Source of the DNA: Schizochytrium sp. TIO01
Taxonomy: Eukaryota > Sar > Bigyra > Thraustochytrida > Thraustochytriidae
Assembly (NCBI GenBank): GCA_004764695.1
Contig: SMSO01000034.1
Span: 2,860,501 to 2,924,500, forward strand
Length of the DNA: 64,000 nt
Direction: 5' to 3'
Shown here piece by piece: positions 1 through 8,875 of the stretch (its first letter is position 1; every line of letters begins with the position of its first letter). Under the pieces are notes generated by a model, which worked only from the letters and a program-made list of their open reading frames with translations, made no database searches and was not told the origin of the DNA. A program made the position numbers and the translations under genes.

Positions 1-1771
1 TTTAGCTGAAGCCCCCCACCAATCTGCTTACCGAGCGACATCTACATCTGTCAAGACCTTGCAAGTTGTTCGAAGAAGGGGACCAGAGAACGTGCAGTGC
101 TTTCTATTCTCCACAAAGCTCGGGTTGCTCCTTGCGTCTAGTGTGTTCCTCTCATGACAGCCCTGCACAAGAATCGGGTCATCACTCATCTCTAAAAATA
201 TTTGTACTACTTTGTTAGGTATTACGGAACACTTATGAAAGAGGATTCACTTACGAGACACAGAGTCACACGTGCAGTGATGGAATCTCGAAGAAGATGC
301 GAAGTGGGACATCTCTCTCCATCTCTCTCCTTCTTGCTCGTTCTCAGTGTGTGTGTGAGTGAGTGAGTCGAAAGAAAAATTAGAGCTACCTGCTTACGCC
401 TCCTATCATAACCAAGGAAGGAAGCTGCAATGAGCCCGGCGAAATCGCAGAACCAACCATCCTGTTATGCACGTGTGTAATGGATGCATGCCATGGGAAT
501 AGTCCCTTTGTTTCATTTTGTGTTTAATGAAAAGTTGCAAGACAGGCTGCACCAAAAACAGCGTACACTCTATCGCTCGAAGAAGACTAACCAGAAGAAT
601 ACAATGGTTGGTATAAAGGCACAAGGGACTTCTGAGCCTTTTTGCCTTCTGCTACATGCAAGGGGAGCGCTCAGACCTTTGTGAGGGCGCACGTGAATTA
701 GCTGCACGTGCGAAAAGAAAATGAAGCTTCAAATATTTCACCATCAGAATACTATTTCAGTGAGGAGGAAGGAGAAAACGCGCAGGAGTGTGAACACCTT
801 AGCATGATATGCCTAGTTTGAATCTGTATTAAAGCTTTGGCAGTGTATATCTTCATAAGAGTTCAAACTGATTCTTTTGATGCACTTTGATTTTTAAAAA
901 GCAAAGGCTGAGACACGGTGGCTGGCAAACAATCTGAAAGTATGCGATGCAACCGAATATAGGGGGATTGTGAACACATGACCAAGGGCATTTCAACGAT
1001 GGTGATTAGGATTTCTCTTACTATTAGATCTGTAGCTAAAGCAAGACAAGTGATTGAGCTAACTGACGTCTAGAATGTATGGAATCTTTTCGTGGCTGAT
1101 CAGGTGATACTTCCGAACTTTTCTTGCAATTCACGACTAGCTTGGAAGGTGCCTCGCTAAGGTCTGTTTACAAACATAACTCCATCAAATAAGGGCACAG
1201 AGTATTCTCAGTACCAAAGAAATGATTTGCTGAGTCGTTCTCAAGAACCAAGGAAAAGTGAAAGGTAAAGAAAATCAGAAAAGAATTGTTTGCAGGCATA
1301 TTTTGATATTTTAAAATGTTAAGCATAATTGGTAATGCTCATCAAGAGTTACCCCTGTGAAGTAAGTTGAATCTCGGTTTCTAAATAGGAAAACCAGCCT
1401 ATGAAATGAGCCTTCACATTCCTTTCTATTTCAGATCATTTTTGAGCACTTCTTTCCCCCAGAGTTCAATAACGCTCCACACGATGTAATATGTGATGTT
1501 CTTCAGAATGATGCAATATTTCTTACTACCGACCAAATATAAATGCAATTGGAGTTGCTTGCAGATTCAAATAGGAAGTTTTGTAAGAGGAACCAAAAGA
1601 GGTATAACAAGTCGCAATTTGCCTGGGTAACCAATCGCAAGGCTAGCAAATCTCAAATTGCCTGCCTTTCTGACATTCATAGTTGAGCAGTATCAATTGA
1701 AATACAAAACTCTACTGCTCTTGATATCAAGACTTCTCTTGTCGACTAAGCTTGCAGCAGCAGAACGCGGC
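1..1771. other. Intergenic / upstream region, AT-rich
   Basis: No gene can be supported here. Frame 2 on the plus strand is open from the window edge to a TGA at 155-157 (51 codons), which could be the 3' end of a gene lying to the left, but the composition is not convincing and there is no domain signal. A short GT/GA-rich run lies near 345-365. The last few hundred bases are the presumed promoter and 5' UTR of the ankyrin gene starting at 1772. Confidence 0.4.
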
Positions 1772-3418
1772 ATGGGGTGCGCTAGCTCAAATGAGGCGGC
1801 TGTGGTCTCAGCCGCCTCCTCTGCTGGCGTAAATCCAGCTTCGTCACGATCGGGAAGCTCAACCTCGAAGAATAGGCGTGCGTCTAGTGTTGATGCAGCG
1901 GATGACTTGCAGAGTTTTACGGGGAGGCGTCAGCGAGCTCAGAGCCCAGAAGCAAACGCACTAGTAAGCTCGAATCTGATTGATTTCCTTGCAGATCAAA
2001 TGGGTGAAGCAGACCCAAAAGAATCTCTGGCAGAAAAGTTTCGCGAGCTCTACTCAGCCATCTTTGCAACAGAGTGGGATGCAGCTCGTCTCTCCGACAG
2101 TAAAATTGCACACCTTGACCAGATGGTGCTTGAAAAGCTCCAGACATTGTTTAAGCAAGGTCCAAAGCTGAGCAAAGACATGGTTCGCTGGAAGTATAAC
2201 TTCAAAATGGATCAACCTGTCCCTTCTCGATCAATTGATTTGAAGGGTCGCGTTGGTGTGAACTTTCCGCATTGTACTCTGGTTCATGCTTTTTGTGCGC
2301 TTGGATTTGTTCAATCTCTTGACTTTATTCTTCTCGCTTCATCACTTATCGCAAGTCCGGAGCGCACGCTTAAAGTCGCCATGCATACGCCTCTGGAAAC
2401 TGCCGCGCGCTTTGGACGTTTACGCGTGGTAAAACTTCTTGTCGAAAAGTACAATGTGGATGCTCTTGAAGTGTTCGATGCGAATAATTCTGGAGCTGGC
2501 ACGTCAAGTCAAGTTTCATCTCCTCTCATTCGTGCTGTGGCCGAAGGTCAAGCAAATGTTGTCGAGTACCTTTTACACCGTGGTGCCGACCCGAAACAGT
2601 GGATGGACGTGCAAGGAAGCGGCGGTCAGAAGCATATGTCTATGATTCGTCTTGCTCTTGGACGTGCTCTCAACGACTACGAAAGAGTTGTTGAACTTCT
2701 TTTAAAAGCAGATGCCGAGCAAAATATGGGGGTCTTTACTGTACGAAAAGGGGAAGTTGAAAAAATCCTTGAGACACCGCTAATGACTGCAGCTATGCTT
2801 CGCAATACAGACATCATGAAGACATTGATTCGTCTTGGCGCAGACCCGCATATTGCCAATGAACAGAATAAGGCCACGCTACTCCACGTGGCGGCTGCTG
2901 TCCCAGACAATGGCCGGGTATTACGCTTCATAATCGAAAATATCGAATGTGACCCACTTCAGCTGGACTCTAAGGGAGCTACTCCTTGGCTAGTTGCCAA
3001 GGATGTGAGCGAGGATGATGGTGGCGCTAACGCTCGTGTTCTCGGTTCTCTTGTTTGCAGCTCTTATCGGAATGCATGTGACAAGTCCACTGAGTGCAAA
3101 TATATCGAAGATCTTAGTGCTCTTGTTGATGCACCTCGTCTTCCGAATGGCGACATCACAATCGGCGATTTTGTAAGACTCGATGTTTCATATCGTTTCA
3201 ATCGTATTGCCAAAGCTGGCCTTAGAACCAAAGAGCCCTTTTTTGCTTGTGTGGAGGCAGCCCGTGATGGGACACTTGATGTCAGAATTGATGACGTTCT
3301 TACCCTTGGATCAGATGCCCTGAGTGGAGCTAACTTTGGGGATATTTTGCAAAGCGTTTCTCTTGTCAAAGTTCAACAGGTTATTCCAGCAGCCCAAGGT
3401 CACCCCTATGAACATTAA
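1772..3418 (+). CDS. Ankyrin-repeat protein with N-terminal myristoylation/palmitoylation signal
   Basis: The open frame reaches back to a TTG at 1658, but the first ATG is at 1772 and begins MGCASSNE. This is a classic N-myristoylation signal (Gly2, Ser6) with an adjacent Cys3 for palmitoylation, so 1772 is chosen as start (548 residues). A Ser/Ala-rich low-complexity stretch covers about residues 10-50. Ankyrin repeats fill roughly residues 205-420; clear helix motifs include TPLETAARFGRLRVVKLLVE, SPLIRAVAEGQANVVEYLLH, TPLMTAAMLRNTDIMKTLIR and ATLLHVAAA. The last ~110 residues form a separate region I do not recognise. Ankyrin repeats bind protein partners, and dual acylation would place the protein on the plasma membrane or flagellar membrane. 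The partner is unknown. It converges with DNAAF3, 211 bp away. Confidence 0.85.
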   Translation: MGCASSNEAAVVSAASSAGVNPASSRSGSSTSKNRRASSVDAADDLQSFTGRRQRAQSPEANALVSSNLIDFLADQMGEADPKESLAEKFRELYSAIFATEWDAARLSDSKIAHLDQMVLEKLQTLFKQGPKLSKDMVRWKYNFKMDQPVPSRSIDLKGRVGVNFPHCTLVHAFCALGFVQSLDFILLASSLIASPERTLKVAMHTPLETAARFGRLRVVKLLVEKYNVDALEVFDANNSGAGTSSQVSSPLIRAVAEGQANVVEYLLHRGADPKQWMDVQGSGGQKHMSMIRLALGRALNDYERVVELLLKADAEQNMGVFTVRKGEVEKILETPLMTAAMLRNTDIMKTLIRLGADPHIANEQNKATLLHVAAAVPDNGRVLRFIIENIECDPLQLDSKGATPWLVAKDVSEDDGGANARVLGSLVCSSYRNACDKSTECKYIEDLSALVDAPRLPNGDITIGDFVRLDVSYRFNRIAKAGLRTKEPFFACVEAARDGTLDVRIDDVLTLGSDALSGANFGDILQSVSLVKVQQVIPAAQGHPYEH

Positions 3419-3629
3419 TAATCGCGAGTGAACGTAGAATTACGCGGCCTTCCTATTCTTTCGCATCTACACTTCACTTCATTTCACTTTCTCAATTCTT
3501 TTTTTAAATCTTAAAATGTTATCTAGTTTTCTATTTCGGTCATGTGTTTCAATCACTGGAACTAACAATCTGTTGAAGACAAAATTTCGAACTTACAGAC
3601 CAGACTTTGAGCAAGACCTAGAATATATC

Positions 3630-5299
3630 TTAAGAGCTTGAAGAAACACGAGAAACGAAAGTCAGAAACTCCGGTTCCAAGGAATCTGTGCACTCGTTGT
3701 CAATTTTTGACCCCCTTGAAGGTAGCTCATACAACCCAGCCTTGTGAGCCATATCACGGACACTTTTGGTATACTGAGCCTTCTTTGGTCTTTCGAGCAT
3801 TGCCATATTTCGGACGCCTTCGACCAGAATATTTGAACAAGCTTTAGTACGTAGCATACTGTGCACACCTGTATCTGCAACAAGATGTGCCGCAGAATTG
3901 GAAAGCCAAAGACCATCAAAGTGATCTTTATACCGTGAGCGGGATGTTAATGCTGTTTGTACACTATCTCCAGTCAAGAGAATAATGGAGACACGGTCTT
4001 TGAGCTGCATAATACCTTCAGTACATTCACTCGCAAACTTCTTAAGATCAGCAGGTCGCTCAACTCCACTGTACAAATCCCCTGCTCTGCGCATGCTGTA
4101 TGACTTACCACACTCTAGAGTATAGAGCATGGACAAAACATTAAAGACCGCGACATGGACAGCAGTATACCGATGTTGCTCAGTGGCTGTTCCCTTGTTG
4201 ACAATCTTAAAAAGATCATTAGCATGCTGGTTTGTTCGATCACAGTCTGTTCCCCATGCAAAGTATGGACTGACTTGTACATCTGTCCAAAAACCTCGAC
4301 GAAGCTTACTCATCCCACGTTCTCGACCCAAGGCAAACGAAGCAAGACTGCGATTAGGCATAGTATATGTTTCATCCCCGAATTCAAAAGCAATGCCTGT
4401 TTCTCGCCATTGACGGTATTGCTTGTAATGGATAATACTTGCTTGGGGTTTTACATGATTTTGATAGTCTCCATCAATAAGACCCGGTCGGTGATCATAT
4501 CTTTGTCCATAAAACTGTCGCAATCGGCCGTCGCGAAGACTGTCAACATCAAAGGGAGTATTCTCACTCCATGATTTCAGAATCTGCTCTAGGGCATCTG
4601 TTTCACGAAACTATTTCATGTAATACTTGCGTTAGTTCTTTGCTCATGTAATGCGAGGCAATCCCCACAGTGCTACATCTAGTGATCAAACTTACTTTGA
4701 GGTACGAAAGGTCCACTAATCGGCGTAGAGGGCCTTCATCATTGCATACAAACCGCACAAGGTTTGTTGCAACCTTAGCAATGTATTTACTCGTTCGCTC
4801 CTGCACCTTTGCATTGCCGAGAACTTCAAGGAAAATATTGACTCGCTTTTGAAGAGGCAACTCCCAATCTGTAGCAATCGCCAGCAGTAGCAAATGGCGT
4901 GCCAGGCTTTCAATCGGCGTGTCGAATAGATAAAGCTGTCTAGCAAGAAATACATCTTATGTCTCAGGGTTAGTCTGAGATCTGGGTCCTTCCCCCAAGG
5001 CTTAATCTGATAGGTGGTGAACTTACCCTAACCTTTTTCTCGCTGTTCTTTTGAGCTTGATCGCGACGAAGGTTCGCAATTGTACGCAGGACATGACGCA
5101 CGTCTCCAGCACCAATGCACAAAAAGCGCAACTCTTCGTCGTCACCATCCTCTAGCTGGATTTCGCTCCTCAGCTGTTCATTCCCAGTAGAGTTTTCCTT
5201 TGCTCGTGTTTCCCCACCACCAGTTGCATCGTAATATGTTTTGACCAAGTCCACGGCGGGAGACAAGCCCCAAAACTTGTGTACGCCCAAACCCTCCAT
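3630..5299 (-). CDS. DNAAF3: Dynein axonemal assembly factor 3 (three exons)
   Basis: DNAAF3 acts in the cytoplasm in preassembly of axonemal dynein arms. Three minus-strand blocks read through as one protein of about 505 residues. Exon 1 (5299-5023) encodes MEGLGVHKFWGLSPAVDLV followed by ELRFLCIGAGDVRHVLRTIA, typical of the DNAAF3 N-terminal domain (DUF4470). Exon 2 (4955-4696) carries LARQLYLFDTPIESLARHLL and FLEVLGNAKVQERT. Exon 3 (4610-3630) begins FRETDALEQILKSW, continues with RYDHRPGLIDGDYQ, and ends in the C-terminal domain (DUF4471). Intron 2 (4695-4611) has GTAAGT and ATAG ends and is phase 0. Intron 1 is less certain: a GTTCAC donor at 5022 restores the frame through an Asn codon, while the stronger-looking GTAAGT at 5026 does not. 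The family match is clear to the eye; exact junctions are inferred. Confidence 0.85.
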
Positions 5300-5982
5300 A
5301 TCTGTTATTCAAGCGAGTTCTCCTGCTCTTTTCCTTCAGTATTTGTCTATTCTCTAATGGCTCGTGTTTCCACTAAACGCGAGCTCTCCTGCTAGACCAA
5401 CTCAGGTTCAATCTCACAGACGGCCAACTCGAACTGCAAGTCGTCAAGAGGATCAATTAAATGAGGACATCCCCGTTTGCCAATGCTTCACATAATCCTT
5501 GTCCCAAACATAGCGAACAACACACACATTACTGTGAACGCAGTCCCATCATATTCCACATAAGGATCATCCAAATATGTTGCCAATATCAACGGTCGAA
5601 CGGCAAGTAGGACCAAACTTGGTACCGGTACCAAAGAAGAAACACCTTCTCTACAGACCACCTTAAATTAAACCCCTTCATAAACAGATAGATCACTGCT
5701 GATTGGCGACTCCGCGCATAGCAAACTATTGCATGATGCACCTTAATAACCTCACCCGTGGTTCTTGCAATGTAGTTTTTTCCAGCCGTGAATGAGCGGT
5801 ACACACCCCGTTCGCACGAAACGGTCTCCTGGATTTGCAGTTCCGGTCATCGACGTCGATAACAACTGTTCTCGAGCCTTTTGAAAGGTTGAAGCAACTT
5901 CTGGAGGGGCTCGAGGCACTAGGATGCTCGGCGGGGACCAAACAGATACGCAGAACCGTCGGGGCAAAGAGGTGACACTGCG
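5300..5982. promoter_or_regulatory. Shared divergent promoter region of DNAAF3 and the kinesin gene
   Basis: The 683 bp between the DNAAF3 start (minus strand) and the kinesin start (plus strand) holds no supportable gene. The several short overlapping frames on the minus strand between 5726 and 6129 disagree with one another and overlap the kinesin coding sequence. By position this stretch must carry both promoters and 5' UTRs. No TATA box or known motif can be assigned with confidence. Confidence 0.45.
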
Positions 5983-8574
5983 ATGCGGCGCAAGAGCCGC
6001 GGCGATCGCGAGGGGTTGCGCAGACTGCTCGTGCTCGGTGGCGAAGATGGTCGCGTAGAACAAGAGACGAAGTTCGAGCCAAGGAGGATGGAGTCGCCCA
6101 AAGCAATGTTTAGGCCTGTGAGGCCGCACTCAGCGTTGCTACAGCCTAGACAGCAGCAATCGCAACAGCAACAGCATGATAAAGCTAACAATGCTCGTGA
6201 CACGCATACTGTCATGAGGCCACGCCCACAGACAATGCCTTCTCAGACTATGCAGGGCACTCAAGTTCATAAGCTTCAGCGTGAGCATGGCCAGATGAGA
6301 CGTTCAACGTCGGTAACACCGACCTATATTGCCTCCTTAAGTGACGATGATGAAACCGAAGGCGATGATGATGAGGAGGAGGAGCGCGACGAAGGCGAAG
6401 GCGACAGCGTTGACACAGCTTCTTGGGGTCGCGCCCCGACAAATCGACAAAGGCCATCATCACTTCCGTCTAGGGCTGGGAAAAATGGAGTTCCTTCGTC
6501 ATCTTCTTCAAGATCAACGGCATCTGCATCTTCGTCACAGCAGCGACATCGCTCCCTCAAACGGGTCCGCGTTGCCATTCGCTGCCGGCCTGTCTTCCCA
6601 AGGCTTGATTTCCCAGAGCATAATAATGAAAGCGATATGCAACCAGCTGTGGAGACTCGTGCGAGTAGCCCTTCAAAATCTGGATATGGCCAGGTTCATG
6701 TCTATACATCTCAGCATAGTCGCGTTTCGAAAAATTTCTCCTTCGACCACGTGTTTGGTCCTGAATCAAGCCAAAGCAAAGTCTACGAAGTGCTAGCACA
6801 ACCCATTGTGAGCGACGTTCTCCATGGTATGAACGGGGCAATTATTGCGTATGGGCAGACAGGTACAGGGAAAACCTACACTATGGGCATCCTTGATCGC
6901 GTTTCAATGCAAGAATCTAATGGCATTATTCCCAGTGCTCTACAGCAAATATTTGACGAATTAACCCAGGAGTTTGGCAAGCAACAACATTCATGTGAAA
7001 AAGGTCGCCAATGTGGTTGTGGCTGGACTGTGGAACTCTCATTTTTGCAAATTTACCTTGAAACTCTACAGGACCTTTTTGCGCCATACTTTGGAAATAA
7101 TGTGCAGGAGCCACTTTCAATGCGGCAAGATCCTAAAGAGGGTTTCTTTGTACAAGGTTTACAAAGCGTCCCGGTCACCTCCTTCTTTGAGGCCCTTACA
7201 TTGATCAACCTAGGTCTTGAAAGTAGACAAATGGCAAGCACTGGAATGAATGCAGCTTCATCTCGAAGTCACACAGTGCTGACCGCTGAAATCACCGTGC
7301 ATCGCTGTCAAAAAAGGGTGTCATCAGACTCAGGTGTGACGACAACAGTTTCTCGTCTTCGCTTGGTAGACCTTGCAGGGTCTGAACGTGTTCGCACTTC
7401 TTCTAGAGCTAACACTCAGGTTAAAGAAGCGCAGTCAATCAACAAATCTCTTTCAGCACTTGGCAACGTTGTTGCAGCACTTGCGCAACGAGACCAACAA
7501 GGCATGGCATTGAGTACGAGTCGACCAAGCACTTCAACAACAGTATCTTCGAGTTCGTTTGGAACAAATCCGGCATCACGGTCTCAAGCGTCGGTTCACA
7601 TCCCTTTCCGTGGCTCGCAATTGACGAAGATTCTTCAGGACACACTTGGCGGGGGCGCCGGTGGGTCCAATACAGTGCTCGTCGCTACAGTAAGTCCGAG
7701 TCCAGAGAGTTGCCGTGAGACCTTGTCCACCCTCAAATTTGCCTCGCGATGTATGCGTGTTCGCTCGTCAGCACAAATAAGACGTCACGAAAGTGGAAGC
7801 GTTGATTATGCTCGTCTTTGCGCAGATCTTCAGCAACGTCTGGACCTCGCACAGACAGAGTTTGCTCGGCGAGAGGCAATGCTAAGAAAGTCTTACGAGT
7901 CAAGAATTGCAGAGCTAGCACGCGGTGAGGGTTCAATTGGGAACCATGCCTTATTCTTTGATATGTACCGAACGGTAATGGAGCTCGAGACAGGCTTTCG
8001 CAAAAGACTGGATGAACAGCGAGGTTCCCTCGGCAACTTTGTCGCTGAACAGGTTCCGGAAGGTCGTCAGGCAAAGTTGCTGAGTGTGATAAATAATAAT
8101 ACACAGCCTCGACGCGATGAACAGTTAGCAATCAGGGTTGCAGACTCCCTAGGAATGGATCGTTCTGAGGTCACCAAGTCGCATTTAACAAGTGAGCCTT
8201 TACCACCTGGAACTAGCGCTGAAGAGCTTGCAATCCACGCTCGAATTGCATCTGAGGCACTTCGCATTGAAGCTGACGATGCAAACACGCTGCTCCATTT
8301 TGTTATGGACGAACTCCTTGCTCAGTATGCTCAAGGCGCAAAGCAAGAGGAAGACCTCGCAAATTGCTCGACAATTTTGGAGTTCTTACTCAAAACAAAC
8401 GCAGACCTGCGAGCAGAGATTTGCGCCGTAGGTCCAGCGGATACATGGCCCCAGCAATTCTGCCAGGTCCCTCCATCGCAACACGTGCCGCACGGAAACC
8501 GTGATCAGCTCCAGCATAATCGGGTACGCCAGCCGCTTCGCACATCTCAACTTGACCAATATCTTGGCCAGTAG
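5983..8574 (+). CDS. Kinesin-family motor protein, N-terminal motor, subfamily unassigned
   Basis: This ATP-driven microtubule motor has 863 residues. A Gln-, Ser- and acidic-rich head (about 1-190, with a polyglutamine patch near 55-65) precedes the motor domain (about 193-600). Motor motifs are all present: start KRVRVAIRCRP at 193, P-loop GQTGTGKT at 291-298, switch I NAASSRSH at 423-430, switch II LVDLAGSER at 461-469, and HIPFRGSQLTKILQDTLGG followed by TLKFASRC. A Ser/Thr-rich insertion of about 45 residues lies between ALGNVVAALAQ and HIPFRG, in the microtubule-binding loop 12 region. After the motor there is a weakly coiled-coil segment (about 605-660) and no recognisable cargo domain. 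ATG 5983 is the longest start; ATG 6088 (MESPKAMF) is an alternative. It is divergent from DNAAF3, so a flagellar role is possible but unproven. Confidence 0.93.
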   Translation: MRRKSRGDREGLRRLLVLGGEDGRVEQETKFEPRRMESPKAMFRPVRPHSALLQPRQQQSQQQQHDKANNARDTHTVMRPRPQTMPSQTMQGTQVHKLQREHGQMRRSTSVTPTYIASLSDDDETEGDDDEEEERDEGEGDSVDTASWGRAPTNRQRPSSLPSRAGKNGVPSSSSSRSTASASSSQQRHRSLKRVRVAIRCRPVFPRLDFPEHNNESDMQPAVETRASSPSKSGYGQVHVYTSQHSRVSKNFSFDHVFGPESSQSKVYEVLAQPIVSDVLHGMNGAIIAYGQTGTGKTYTMGILDRVSMQESNGIIPSALQQIFDELTQEFGKQQHSCEKGRQCGCGWTVELSFLQIYLETLQDLFAPYFGNNVQEPLSMRQDPKEGFFVQGLQSVPVTSFFEALTLINLGLESRQMASTGMNAASSRSHTVLTAEITVHRCQKRVSSDSGVTTTVSRLRLVDLAGSERVRTSSRANTQVKEAQSINKSLSALGNVVAALAQRDQQGMALSTSRPSTSTTVSSSSFGTNPASRSQASVHIPFRGSQLTKILQDTLGGGAGGSNTVLVATVSPSPESCRETLSTLKFASRCMRVRSSAQIRRHESGSVDYARLCADLQQRLDLAQTEFARREAMLRKSYESRIAELARGEGSIGNHALFFDMYRTVMELETGFRKRLDEQRGSLGNFVAEQVPEGRQAKLLSVINNNTQPRRDEQLAIRVADSLGMDRSEVTKSHLTSEPLPPGTSAEELAIHARIASEALRIEADDANTLLHFVMDELLAQYAQGAKQEEDLANCSTILEFLLKTNADLRAEICAVGPADTWPQQFCQVPPSQHVPHGNRDQLQHNRVRQPLRTSQLDQYLGQ

Positions 8575-8875
8575 ATCCAGTAGATACACTTCCTTCTTTC
8601 AGGACAGATAATGTTTACTCTTAACCATCCAATTTCACTTCAACGTTTTCCTTCACTTTTGAAAATAATTGCAAATGAATAATCGCAAATTAATGAGCGC
8701 CATTCGGTAGGAATATAACAACTTAAAAAAGCAAAGAAATCCCAGGATGTCTAATTTTGATACTTGCAAAATGTTATGATACTGTACAACCATAACTCGA
8801 TTGTAATACGAAGACTGAGAAAATCAGAAATAAAGACTGACTAGAATTATGCTGTTGCTCAATAATAATAAAAAT
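8575..8875. other. Convergent 3' spacer
   Basis: AT-rich spacer between the tail ends of the kinesin and CWC25 genes. It holds presumably both 3' UTRs and poly(A) sites; nothing else is seen. Confidence 0.5.

Noticed and set aside
2-157. Open frame from the left edge as a 3' gene end
   Set aside because: Only 51 codons and no motif; cannot be told from chance, so noted but not called.
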